Below are positions 1 through 7,984 of a stretch of 64,000 nt of DNA, one piece after another (position 1 is the stretch's first letter; every line of letters begins with the position of its first letter). The notes below the pieces were generated by a model. That model was not told the DNA's origin. It saw nothing but the letters and a program-made list of their open reading frames with translations, and did no database searches. The position numbers and the translations under genes are program-made. The stretch lies in the NCBI RefSeq assembly GCF_014652895.1, contig NZ_BMZR01000004.1:164645-228644 (forward strand). Direction: 5' to 3'. The DNA comes from Psychrobacter glaciei. Its GTDB lineage: Bacteria; Pseudomonadota; Gammaproteobacteria; Pseudomonadales; Moraxellaceae.

Positions 1-1
1 A

Positions 2-286
2 GCTTATTCGCCACTTGCACGCGGTGATGTGTTCGATAATGAGATTATTAAAGAAATCGCTGATAAGCATAACGTCACGCCAGCACAAATATCATTGGCT
101 TGGATTCTATCAGACAAGCACCGTGTTGCCATTCCGAAGACGTCTAACCCTGACCATTTGCAAGGTAACTTGGATGCAATGAAAGTGCAGTTGAGTGCAG
201 ATGAGTTAGAGAAGATTGGCAAACTGGCCAGTAGCGATGGTCGTAAAATTGAGCATCCTGATTACAGCCCTGTATGGGATGATTAA
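2..286 (+). CDS. Aldo/keto reductase, C-terminal part (5' end outside window)
   Basis: The reading frame is open from the window edge, so only the last 94 residues are visible. They carry the typical end of the aldo/keto reductase (AKR) fold: an AYSPLARG stretch, then a helix containing VTPAQISLAWIL, then AIPKTSNPDHLQGN. In this family that last segment binds the 2'-phosphate of NADPH. The family reduces aldehydes and ketones in the cytoplasm. The substrate cannot be told from this fragment, although the wording is close to the 2,5-diketo-gluconate reductase group. A strong hairpin terminator follows 47 bases after the stop. The product class is secure and the exact function is not. Confidence 0.85.
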   Translation, partial: AYSPLARGDVFDNEIIKEIADKHNVTPAQISLAWILSDKHRVAIPKTSNPDHLQGNLDAMKVQLSADELEKIGKLASSDGRKIEHPDYSPVWDD

Positions 287-330
287 GGTCTGGATAATAA
301 AGATCTGTTAGTACCAAAATTCGTATAAAA

Positions 331-366
331 AAAGAGCCGCTAATACATTATTAGCGGCTCTTTTTA
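331..366. terminator. Rho-independent terminator, bidirectional
   Basis: An 11-bp perfect stem (334-344 with 350-360, sequence GAGCCGCTAAT and its complement) has a 5-base loop. It is flanked by an A-run on the left and a T-run on the right. It ends the aldo/keto reductase transcript and could also act on minus-strand transcription coming from ccmE. Confidence 0.9.
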
Positions 367-378
367 CTGTTGAATTGA

Positions 379-554
379 CTAGGGCGTGTCTTCAATTCAC
401 TCGATAGTCATCTGAATGGGCTAAAAATTGCTAAATCTTGCCAAACATCGTCAAATAGCTGGTTAATATCCCGATATTATCTGCACTATTTTTCTTGTTT
501 GACGGCAATTTATCTCATTTTTATCACCATTTTTGAAATGAAGACACGCCCTAG
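379..554. mobile_element. MITE-like element, family A, full-length copy
   Basis: A 176-bp non-coding segment bounded by CTAGGGCGTGTCTTCA on the left and TGAAGACACGCCCTAG on the right, so the ends are inverted repeats. The interior, read on the minus strand, matches most of the element at 54769-55079, including TTGCCGTCAAACAAG and ATATCGGGATATTAACC. There is no open frame of note. The ends coincide with CTAG, consistent with insertion at a CTAG or TA target. It sits four bases beyond the ccmE stop codon. The parent transposon family is not identified from this window. Confidence 0.85.
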
Positions 555-558
555 AAAA

Positions 559-1059
559 TTACTGCTGTAAAGTGTCCGTCTCATGTACCTTTTCAGCAGG
601 ATTGTATTGCTCAGAAGAAGGCACTGCACCGCTACGGTTGTTTTCTTTCATTGATTTGGCCACTTCTGGCGGCATATATTTTTCATCATGCTTAGCCAAT
701 ACTTCCCCTGCCACAAAGGTATCGCCTTGCATTTTGCCCGTGGCGACGACGCCTGAGTTTTCAGCGAATAAATCTGGCAAAATACCTTGATAAGTCACAG
801 GTACGGTCGATTGAAAATCAGTAATAGCAAATTCAACATTCAATGGATTGTCTTCTGCGCGTCGGACACTACCCGCGACTACCATGCCGCCCGCCCGAAT
901 ACGCTTATCTTGGGGTGCTTCACCTTGCGCAATGGCTGTGGCATCGAAATAATAGTCGGTTTGTTGTCCGATGGCATAAATCACCAATACGACGGCGATT
1001 GCCGCCCCTGCCAACGTAAACATAACCCACATCAGTTTTTTGCGACGAACTGCGTTCAT
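559..1059 (-). CDS. ccmE: Cytochrome c maturation heme chaperone CcmE
   Basis: This is a 166-residue periplasmic heme chaperone anchored by one N-terminal membrane helix (about residues 9-30). It follows the CcmE pattern: a short basic N-terminus, a beta-barrel (OB) domain with [13 protein letters not shown] near residue 55, and the heme-binding motif [13 protein letters not shown]. In that motif His124 is the expected covalent heme attachment residue and Tyr128 the expected axial ligand. CcmE takes heme from CcmC/CcmD and passes it to the CcmF/H ligation complex. It is the last gene of the ccmABCDE run, 253 bases after ccmD. No ccmF, G or H follows here. Identification is firm. Confidence 0.96.
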   Translation of the reverse strand: MNAVRRKKLMWVMFTLAGAAIAVVLVIYAIGQQTDYYFDATAIAQGEAPQDKRIRAGGMVVAGSVRRAEDNPLNVEFAITDFQSTVPVTYQGILPDLFAENSGVVATGKMQGDTFVAGEVLAKHDEKYMPPEVAKSMKENNRSGAVPSSEQYNPAEKVHETDTLQQ

Positions 1060-1145
1060 ACCACTACCTCATTGATGAGTCGCTGTTTTATAAACTATAT
1101 TTAATGACATACAAAAATATAAAACAGAAAATATTAAAGAAACTA

Positions 1146-1196
1146 CCATTAGAAAAACGTTCTAAAAATGTCTTTCTAATCGTACTCTTCTAATGG
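1146..1196. repeat. Inverted repeat in the ccmD-ccmE gap
   Basis: CCATTAGAA at 1146-1154 is matched by its complement TTCTAATGG at 1188-1196. The region is AT-rich and could form a stem-loop in the ccm transcript between ccmD and ccmE. There is no U-run typical of a terminator. The role is unknown. The rest of the 253-base gap shows nothing recognisable. Confidence 0.45.
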
Positions 1197-1312
1197 CTAT
1201 ATGGTAGCATTTTTCGTATAAATCAATAAGCCCTTAGCAACTGACGAGGTCATATCTTTACAATTAAGAGGTCATAATTTTTTGAGCTAAAGCGATGATA
1301 TTAAAATATTTT

Positions 1313-1534
1313 TTACATCGGTTGCTTGGTTTCAGGATTAGGGGTTTTAGCCGTACGCTGTGCTTGCCGTGCTTGCTGAATGGTCAGCTGCTTGATGAGG
1401 GCCTGTCGCTGCCTGCGACTATAAATGATAAAAGCCAGCATCACGCCAACGGTAATGGCCCAGCATGACCAAACAAAAACACCATGCTTACCCATGGCGA
1501 GAAACTCAGAGACGCTATAAAAGTAAGGCTGCAT
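1313..1534 (-). CDS. ccmD: Heme exporter accessory protein CcmD
   Basis: This 73-residue protein has one membrane helix (about residues 20-38, VFVWSCWAITVGVMLAFIIY) followed by a basic segment (RRQRQALIKQL). That is the normal plan of CcmD. The N-terminal stretch FLAMGKHGVFVW is typical of the family. CcmD is needed to release heme-loaded CcmE from the CcmABCD complex in the inner membrane. It lies between ccmC and ccmE, as expected. Small size makes sequence similarity weak on its own, but position and topology together make the call strong. Confidence 0.92.
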   Translation of the reverse strand: MQPYFYSVSEFLAMGKHGVFVWSCWAITVGVMLAFIIYSRRQRQALIKQLTIQQARQAQRTAKTPNPETKQPM

Positions 1535-1578
1535 AATATTTTCCTAGCCGTTATTTGTTTTGGCGACAGTCATTGCAG

Positions 1579-2367
1579 TCATTTGGATTGTCCGCGGATA
1601 TATTCTTTGACCCACGCTTTGCCTTGATCACGATACAAAATCAGCGTGTTGGTACGATAAATCGCTAACGTCGCGACCAATAAATAACTACCAATAATCA
1701 TCAGTAATAATGGCATCCACATATCCGCTGACATTTTTGGTGCAGCAGTTAAGGTAAAGGTCGAGCCTTGATGCAAGGTGTTCCACCACTGTACCGAATA
1801 CTTAATAATAGGCAGGTTTACTGCACCAACAATAGACAAAATAGCGGCGGCTTTACCACGATTGGCCGTGTGCTCAAACGCTGCAAATAACGCCATCACG
1901 CCAGCATACAAAAACGCCAAAATGAGCATAGAGGTCAAACGTGCATCCCAAACCCAGTACGTACCCCACGTCGGTTTTGCCCAAATAGAGCCCGTGATTA
2001 AGCTAACCACACAGAGCAAGAATCCCAGCGGAGCAAGCGCCTGCGCCACTAGACTGGCCGTCTTGATTTTCCAAACTAAATAAATGACCCCGAGCACTGC
2101 TAAGGCAAAATAGATAGAAATGGCGATACTAGCAGCAGGCACATGGATAAAGATAATGCGGTAGCTATTACCTTGCAGGTAATCAGGCGGCGCAAAAGCG
2201 AGACCCCAGACACTACCGATCACAAGACAAATAGTGGCTAATATTGCCAGCCACTTGACCCAAGGCGAAAAAATGCGAAAAAACTGCTTGGTACCCACAG
2301 TGGTCAAAAAGCCCTGCCAGATGCGCTGCCACAGGCTAGGAGATGAGACGTTATTCAGGTTGGGCAT
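1579..2367 (-). CDS. ccmC: Heme transporter CcmC
   Basis: This inner-membrane protein of about six helices presents heme to CcmE. From the chosen ATG it is 262 residues long. It contains the tryptophan-rich WWD signature WGTYWVWD at about residues 134-141. Conserved histidines expected to ligate heme occur in IFIHVPAA (about residue 75) and WWNTLHQG (about residue 199). An upstream GTG at 2457 would add 30 residues of non-conserved sequence. The ATG at 2367, with an AGG about nine bases upstream on the coding strand, fits the family length better. It lies between ccmB and ccmD. Confidence 0.95.
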   Translation of the reverse strand: MPNLNNVSSPSLWQRIWQGFLTTVGTKQFFRIFSPWVKWLAILATICLVIGSVWGLAFAPPDYLQGNSYRIIFIHVPAASIAISIYFALAVLGVIYLVWKIKTASLVAQALAPLGFLLCVVSLITGSIWAKPTWGTYWVWDARLTSMLILAFLYAGVMALFAAFEHTANRGKAAAILSIVGAVNLPIIKYSVQWWNTLHQGSTFTLTAAPKMSADMWMPLLLMIIGSYLLVATLAIYRTNTLILYRDQGKAWVKEYIRGQSK

Positions 2368-2585
2368 GAGAATAAACCTATTGGCACAGCGTATTGGTTG
2401 TAACCGATATAGCGCATCATGGGCGCGACTATCTGTCAACCTGCCGGCGTTAAACACTGGATAGAATCTACAAGTGATTGTTTGCTTAGTTAGCTGGCTA
2501 TTATAGCAAAGTTGCCAGTTTTCAACATGCTGTTAATACATTGGGTTTAAATGACTGGGTTTTGATAGTAAAGAAAGTCTACTGT

Positions 2586-3323
2586 TTAATTGAGCCATGA
2601 CATTTTTAAGGTCATCGCAATCACCCATGGCATGATTAATACTGAAATAATACTGCCTGCCAATAATAATGCCAGTATCGGTAAGCCATTAAGACCAGTG
2701 GCAAATAAATCAACCGCACCTGTGGCAAAAATCAATACCGGCAATTGCATCGGCAAAGCAATCAAAGGCACCAGCACCGCGCCATTCTTTAATGACAGCG
2801 TCAAACTACTGGCAACCGCTGATAACATCAATAGCATCGGACTGCCCGTCACAATAGAAGCCATCAATATCCACGCCTCAAACCAGCTAAGCTGAAACAA
2901 TGGCACGGCAAGCAAACTCAGCGCTGCCACAATACCACTACTAAAGATCCAATGGATAACCAAACGAATCAACACCCATAACGGCAGCGACGCTTTGGCA
3001 ACAACCAATTGTGCCAGCGTACCATTATCAAGAGCAGGCTTAAACAAGCCGTCGACACCCATCACCAGTGACAACAGAGCGGCAATCCACACCGCCGACA
3101 CGCCAAGGCGCTGCAATAGCGCAGGCTCACTACCAACCGCTAGCGGAAATAAGGTAATAATCACTAAGAACAGCACCAAAGGGTACAACCACTGTACCGC
3201 TCCTTGCTGCTTCACGTGCCACTCGCGTCGCCATAACTGCACAAAGCTGATACCGCGCGCAGCCGATGCGCTAACGTTTGAGCTTTTATGCGCTACTTGT
3301 ACTGGATTGTCTGTTTCTATCAT
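2586..3323 (-). CDS. ccmB: Heme exporter membrane subunit CcmB
   Basis: This 245-residue polytopic protein forms the membrane part of the CcmAB ABC transporter, which powers release of holo-CcmE from CcmC. After about 25 variable residues it has the CcmB pattern: an amphipathic RREWHVKQQG segment, then six hydrophobic helices. Between the first helices are FPLAVG and the loop FKPALDNGTLAQLVV. It follows ccmA on the minus strand with a 56-base gap that holds a remnant of a family A element. A GGAAGAG ribosome-binding site lies upstream. Identification is firm from sequence and neighbours. Confidence 0.94.
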   Translation of the reverse strand: MIETDNPVQVAHKSSNVSASAARGISFVQLWRREWHVKQQGAVQWLYPLVLFLVIITLFPLAVGSEPALLQRLGVSAVWIAALLSLVMGVDGLFKPALDNGTLAQLVVAKASLPLWVLIRLVIHWIFSSGIVAALSLLAVPLFQLSWFEAWILMASIVTGSPMLLMLSAVASSLTLSLKNGAVLVPLIALPMQLPVLIFATGAVDLFATGLNGLPILALLLAGSIISVLIMPWVIAMTLKMSWLN

Positions 3324-3357
3324 TTATTCGCTCTTCCACGGATGCTTGGCACATTTA

Positions 3358-3376
3358 TACTGATGACACGCCCTAG
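3358..3376. mobile_element. Solo terminal remnant of a family A element
   Basis: The sequence TGATGACACGCCCTAG (ending at 3376) equals the right end of the family A copy at 41276-41450. No matching left end is found nearby. It lies between ccmB and ccmA, three bases from the ccmA stop codon. It is probably what is left of an older insertion inside the ccm operon. Confidence 0.6.
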
Positions 3377-3379
3377 CAT

Positions 3380-4009
3380 TCAAACCATATAACCGGATAA
3401 ATCGAGCACTTGGTTGGCTACGCCGACTGCCTGATGACTGGTCATTAATATAGCGCCGCCCATGTTGGCAAATTCACGCAATCTGTCTTCCATCCGCGCC
3501 ACCATATCGACATCAAGGGCAGTAAAAGGCTCATCAAGTAGCCATAACGGTGTCACCTCAGGGGTCAATAAATATAAGCGCGCAAGGGTGATACGGCGAG
3601 TTTGTCCAGCAGATAAATGGCTTGAGCTAATCGTCTCAAAGCCTTGCAGTCCGACCCAAGCTAAGGCGTCATCAATATCAGCAACACTTGGGCTAATGCC
3701 GTATAAATTCAGCAAAAAGGTCAGGTTTTGCGCGACGGTCAAATTTGGATGTATGCCCAACTGATGCGACACATATAAAGGCTGAACCGGTAAACTGGCT
3801 GTTCCTTGATAGTAAACTTGACCTTCCAACACTGGTAATAATCCAGCCAGCTGCATCAGTAGCGTCGTTTTGCCCGTACCATTAGCACCAATCAAGTGAC
3901 AAATACTGCCCGCAGGTAAATCGAGCGCAACGCCTTCACATAGAGGGATTTCACCGCGCTGAACGGTCAGCTCATCAAGCGTAAGTAAGGCGGTATTCAG
4001 AGCTGTCAT
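3380..4009 (-). CDS. ccmA: Heme exporter ATP-binding protein CcmA
   Basis: This is the cytoplasmic ATPase subunit of the CcmAB transporter, 209 residues. Visible motifs are the Walker A loop GANGTGKTT (about 41-49), the ABC signature LSAGQ (132-136), Walker B LWLLDEP (155-161) and the switch histidine in MTSHQ (about 192). The length matches the family. It is the first gene of the minus-strand ccm run. GAGAGG precedes the ATG by six bases. The divergent gene starting near 4086-4128 leaves only a short shared promoter region. The function is secure. Confidence 0.96.
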   Translation of the reverse strand: MTALNTALLTLDELTVQRGEIPLCEGVALDLPAGSICHLIGANGTGKTTLLMQLAGLLPVLEGQVYYQGTASLPVQPLYVSHQLGIHPNLTVAQNLTFLLNLYGISPSVADIDDALAWVGLQGFETISSSHLSAGQTRRITLARLYLLTPEVTPLWLLDEPFTALDVDMVARMEDRLREFANMGGAILMTSHQAVGVANQVLDLSGYMV

Positions 4010-4085
4010 TCAAACCTCTCATTATTTATCAAGCAGCAGTCAATATTCGTCACCAACAAATATCATGTTCGTGGCATAATACTTT

Positions 4086-5180
4086 ATGCTTACCCCAACC
4101 ACACAGTATAACAAATTGTCGATAACTATGACCTCAAAACCTATGCAGACTTCAAAAGATAGCCAAAATTTAGATACGCCAGCGCTAACAATAGATAGCT
4201 TAGTCGACGCACAAGTTGCCTTTATGCAGCAATGGTTGCGGCAACAAGCAGAACCGCTAAGCATAGAGGCTTGGCAGTGGTTTGCTGCCCAGCCATTGAA
4301 TAAATATGTCAGCGCCGATGATTTGCAACATCTGATCAACGATTGGCTACTGAACCAACCGATGACGGATGTGATACGTAAAGATATTCGCGATATCTTG
4401 CATACGATTATTTATCATCCAGTCAATGACAATGTCCCGTTGTCTGAGCTGGTGGATGACACTCAAGTGCAGACCCTAGCCAATTATGTGGGTAGCCATG
4501 AGCAGCAGCGTAATATCTTGATTCATACGCTGGTCGGCAACGAGACTTTTGCAGATTTGCTGACGCAAACGCTCTATCACGCGATCAACGACTTTATGGA
4601 AACCACGCTGGATAAAGCGGGCGCTGCTGGCAAACTGATGAAGTTTGGGCGCAGCTCTTTTGAAAAGGCGACCAATAGAAATCTTGATGAAAAACTACAG
4701 ACGTATTTGCATCGTAATATTAAAGACTTAGCACGTCGTGCAGAAGCCAATGCCCAAGAGCACTTATCAAATGACGAAGTCGCTCGGTTACTAGTAAGCG
4801 GTTGGGCAAGAATCAAAGATCAGCCGATTAGCCAACTGCAAAATTATTTAAGTGATGAGCCTGGTAATAGTAGTATCGAGCATATCGAAGCCAGCATCCA
4901 ACAGAGCTACAACCGCCTGCGCATGTCGCCTTATCTGCACAGCCTCGTGTCAGCCAGCATCGATACGTGGTATGCCAACCATCAAGGCGATAGCATGGCA
5001 ACGGTAGCCGCAAGTTTATATATAGATGATCAAGCCATGACGCAATTGAGTACAGCTCTATTGCCTGTAGTACATGATGCCATTGAAAGCGAGTGGTTTA
5101 CAGCGCATATACGTGAGATGTTGCAAGCATTTTATGCACAGCCCGCTATCAAAGAGGGTTTGATGTTTAACAATAAGTAA
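4086..5180 (+). CDS. Conserved hypothetical protein, helical
   Basis: This is a 364-residue soluble-looking protein with no signal peptide or clear membrane helix. The predicted composition is mostly helical with many Gln, Asp and Leu residues. A short Gly/Ala/Lys-rich segment (TTLDKAGAAGKLMKFGRSS, about 175-193) stands out. I do not recognise a domain. Two starts are possible: ATG 4086, which lies only about six bases after a possible -10 (CATAAT), and ATG 4128, which begins MTSKPMQTS. Neither has a good ribosome-binding site. A weak hairpin follows the stop, and the YbjN-like gene comes 64 bases later on the same strand. The two may be co-regulated. Confidence 0.75.
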   Translation: MLTPTTQYNKLSITMTSKPMQTSKDSQNLDTPALTIDSLVDAQVAFMQQWLRQQAEPLSIEAWQWFAAQPLNKYVSADDLQHLINDWLLNQPMTDVIRKDIRDILHTIIYHPVNDNVPLSELVDDTQVQTLANYVGSHEQQRNILIHTLVGNETFADLLTQTLYHAINDFMETTLDKAGAAGKLMKFGRSSFEKATNRNLDEKLQTYLHRNIKDLARRAEANAQEHLSNDEVARLLVSGWARIKDQPISQLQNYLSDEPGNSSIEHIEASIQQSYNRLRMSPYLHSLVSASIDTWYANHQGDSMATVAASLYIDDQAMTQLSTALLPVVHDAIESEWFTAHIREMLQAFYAQPAIKEGLMFNNK

Positions 5181-5213
5181 CTGACTGTTTTTTACTTAGT
5201 GGTCAGTTTTTAA
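5179..5213 (+). terminator. Weak hairpin terminator
   Basis: AACTGAC at the stop codon (5179-5185) pairs with GTCAGTT (5202-5208), followed by T-rich sequence. The stem is only seven base pairs, so read-through into the next gene is likely. Confidence 0.5.
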
Positions 5214-5244
5214 TATCATCCATTTACTTGTCAGCACAATACTT

Positions 5245-6078
5245 ATGAGTCAACGTAACAAACTCAGCTTGTGGCAAAAACTCAAACGGTTACTGACTGC
5301 CTCAGCACCGCAGTCTGTTGTCGATGGCGCAAACTTGTCGACGCAGTCATCAGCGGCTGACGATGAAATTGATCTTGATCTGATGCAGGCCGGAATCTCT
5401 AGCGCCAACACTCGTAATAGCGATGAGGCGAATACGGCTGACTCTACTGGCAGTTTTTTCGGTCAGCGTGATAATAATGACAGCGAGCGTTCTCAAGCTG
5501 AGGCAAAATTAAAAGCATCACAACACGAGCCTAATGACACTTCCATTATCGACTGCCTAAAACAGTACTTTAATGATAAGCAATGGCACTATACTCACTA
5601 TCGACCCCAAACCAGTGGCGATAAAAGCACTGACAGCCAAACAACGCATCATTTGTCGCTGAGAATGCGTCATAAACAACTGAACTGCGGTTATTTGTTC
5701 CGTGTACAAGAAAAAACCAAGCTACTGGCAGTCTATGGAATTTTGCCATTTTTAATACCAGAAAGTTATCAAAGTGCAGCGATGCTACTGATTACTCAGA
5801 TCAATTATGACATGCTGATTGGTAACCTAGAAATGGATATTAACGATGGCGAGATACGCTATAAACACGCTGTCGATGTTGAAACCGTTGGTATTAATGA
5901 CGAAATTATCGAGCATTTACTACAAAGTGTCATTGCAATGACCACTGTGGCAAATGAGCTGTTTAGTGACTTGCTCAATAATCAAGATCCTGCTGAAGAC
6001 ATGCAGACTTTATTAATAGAGCTGCGTCAACAATCAGATTCTAAAACCTTCTTTTTGCCAACGCAGTTTGTTCAGTAA
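5245..6078 (+). CDS. YbjN domain-containing protein
   Basis: This 277-residue protein has two parts. The first about 105 residues are polar and low-complexity (Ser, Asp, Asn, Ala) and probably disordered. The rest resembles the YbjN fold, which is related to type III secretion chaperones: a helix (CLKQYFNDKQW), a run of beta strands, the loop NLEMDINDGEIRYKHAVDVE (about 195-214) and a final pair of helices. YbjN proteins are cytoplasmic and influence motility and stress responses in E. coli, but their biochemical role is unsettled. No ribosome-binding site is obvious at the ATG. The domain call rests on pattern only. Confidence 0.65.
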   Translation: MSQRNKLSLWQKLKRLLTASAPQSVVDGANLSTQSSAADDEIDLDLMQAGISSANTRNSDEANTADSTGSFFGQRDNNDSERSQAEAKLKASQHEPNDTSIIDCLKQYFNDKQWHYTHYRPQTSGDKSTDSQTTHHLSLRMRHKQLNCGYLFRVQEKTKLLAVYGILPFLIPESYQSAAMLLITQINYDMLIGNLEMDINDGEIRYKHAVDVETVGINDEIIEHLLQSVIAMTTVANELFSDLLNNQDPAEDMQTLLIELRQQSDSKTFFLPTQFVQ

Positions 6079-6196
6079 TCAACTGATCACAATAGATATT
6101 TGCGGTTTTTACAATTTCTCACCAATACCTTACTTTCAAAGCGCTTAAACCTATCTATCCTTAAAACCCCTCTCAACAAAGACATCCTTTAACGCT

Positions 6197-7114
6197 ATGC
6201 TCAAAATTGCTTACTCTGATATTTTTCGATATGCCGTGCCTGAAAAGCACCGTTTTCCCATGCAAAAATACACCATGATTCCTGAGCGGCTATTGGCTGA
6301 AGGCACTATCAGTATGGTTAATTTCTTTGCCCCTGCGCGATTAAGCGAAGAAGAGATTTTGACCACTCATACTATGGACTATTGGTATAAGCTTAAAACC
6401 CAAACCTTACCGCGCAAGGAAGCACGCCCTATCGGCTTTGAGATGACCGAAGCTTTAGTCGATCGTGGTCGTCATATTGCCCATGCAACTTATGAATGTG
6501 CGCTTTATGCTCAGCAATATGGCGTGGCGATGAATGTTGCTGGCGGTACGCACCATGCATTTGCCGATCATGGCGAGGGCTTTTGCGTGTTTAATGATGT
6601 TTGTATCGCGAGTAATTTATTATTAAATCGTGGACAGGCGCAAAAGATTTTGGTGGTCGATTTAGATGTGCATCAAGGCAACGGCAATGCCAGTATCATG
6701 ACGAATGAGCCACGGGTTTTTGTGTTTAGTATGCATGGCGCCAAGAACTATCCATTTCGCAAAGAACTATCTGACCTAGATATTGAACTTGCCAACGATA
6801 CTGGTGATGCTGAGTATTTACAGATATTAGAGGACACGCTACCGCGCTTAATTAGCGACGTTGCACCAGATATGATCTTTTATCAGTCTGCTGTCGATGT
6901 ACTGGCGACCGATAAGTTAGGAAAACTTGGACTGACGATAGAAGGTTGTAAGGCGCGTGATGAATATGTGTTACGCCAAGCAAAAGCTGCCAACATTCCT
7001 GTCGCTATCGTCATGGGTGGCGGCTATTCAGAAGATATTGAAGATGTGGTTGAAGCGCACTGCAATACGTTTCGTTTGGCGCAACAGATATTTTTTGATG
7101 AAATAACAGAATAA
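6197..7114 (+). CDS. Histone deacetylase family hydrolase
   Basis: This 305-residue zinc-dependent deacetylase-like protein shows the paired histidines GGTHHAF (119-120), the metal ligands in DLDVHQGNG (Asp157, His159) and QSAVDVL (Asp234), and the catalytic tyrosine in MGGGYS (Tyr277). The compact size and wording (GEGFCVFND) are closest to the class IV (HDAC11-like) bacterial group. Bacterial members act on acetylated small molecules or proteins; the substrate here is unknown. The gene stands alone, 118 bases after the YbjN-like gene. No strong ribosome-binding site precedes the ATG. The fold is secure and the substrate is open. Confidence 0.9.
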   Translation: MLKIAYSDIFRYAVPEKHRFPMQKYTMIPERLLAEGTISMVNFFAPARLSEEEILTTHTMDYWYKLKTQTLPRKEARPIGFEMTEALVDRGRHIAHATYECALYAQQYGVAMNVAGGTHHAFADHGEGFCVFNDVCIASNLLLNRGQAQKILVVDLDVHQGNGNASIMTNEPRVFVFSMHGAKNYPFRKELSDLDIELANDTGDAEYLQILEDTLPRLISDVAPDMIFYQSAVDVLATDKLGKLGLTIEGCKARDEYVLRQAKAANIPVAIVMGGGYSEDIEDVVEAHCNTFRLAQQIFFDEITE

Positions 7115-7162
7115 CACGCGCATAAAATAGCATTGAAACAGCCAGCTGCCTCGCGAACTAGT

Positions 7163-7945
7163 TTATAAAAACGCTACAATCCCCTGCCAGCCGACACGAA
7201 TACCAAGCACTGTAAGTATCAATAAAATAAGCTGACGAAAGCGTGCTTGTGGTAAATAACGACGTAAGCGGATACCAACTAAAAGCGCGGCAATAGATAA
7301 AACACTGAGCAAAGTAATCAGCTGCCATTCACCACTGCTGAGCGCCATAATAGGCTCACGTAATACAATGATTTGGGCAATTTTACCTAAGAAATAGCAC
7401 ATATTGCCGACTTTGGCGATGGTGTTCTTATCATCGCTGGCAGACAGTAGATACATCATCAATATGGTCGACATGGCATTGGTCGAGCCGCCAATCACAC
7501 CTGCACTAAAGCCAACGATGATTAATACAGGCTTGGTAGCAGGTAGCCGGAGTTGCTTACCAAGCAAGCTGCTTATGACGTAAAAACCAATAACCGCTGC
7601 CAATAGCAATAAAATATATGCGCTATCGACCCATAGCAAGAGCTTCGCGCCTAGAATACTACCAAGTAAGCTGGTCAACGCCAATAACCAATAGCGCCTG
7701 CCGTAATAGATGAAATTTTGCCAGATCGTGCGCCCGCCACCCGCCAGCCAAGTCATGGCATTAAGCAATAACGAAGGGAAGATAACTAGCACAATGGCAT
7801 GTGGTAACGGGTAGATGCTAGCAAGCGCAGTGGTCGTCACCAACGTCACACCCAGCCCACTAATACCATGTAGCAACGATGCCAGCGCAAAGATTACCAT
7901 CAGTAACAACGTCTGGGTGCTATCACTATCCATTATATTAGCCAT
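7163..7945 (-). CDS. TSUP (TauE/SafE) family membrane transporter
   Basis: This 260-residue protein has about eight hydrophobic helices and belongs to the TauE/SafE family. Members export sulfite, sulfoacetate or other organosulfur and organic anions. Supporting motifs are HGISGLGVTLVTTT (about 26-39) and, in the second half, GFSAGVIGGSTNAMSTIL (about 144-161), the repeated glycine-rich signatures of the two halves. It lies 39 bases downstream of coaBC on the same strand and may share its transcript. A second TSUP gene lies at 15981-16736. The family is secure and the substrate is not known. Confidence 0.88.
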   Translation of the reverse strand: MANIMDSDSTQTLLLMVIFALASLLHGISGLGVTLVTTTALASIYPLPHAIVLVIFPSLLLNAMTWLAGGGRTIWQNFIYYGRRYWLLALTSLLGSILGAKLLLWVDSAYILLLLAAVIGFYVISSLLGKQLRLPATKPVLIIVGFSAGVIGGSTNAMSTILMMYLLSASDDKNTIAKVGNMCYFLGKIAQIIVLREPIMALSSGEWQLITLLSVLSIAALLVGIRLRRYLPQARFRQLILLILTVLGIRVGWQGIVAFL

Positions 7946-7984
7946 AACTATTAAGACCTAACATCTGGATTAAGAGTGACATAA

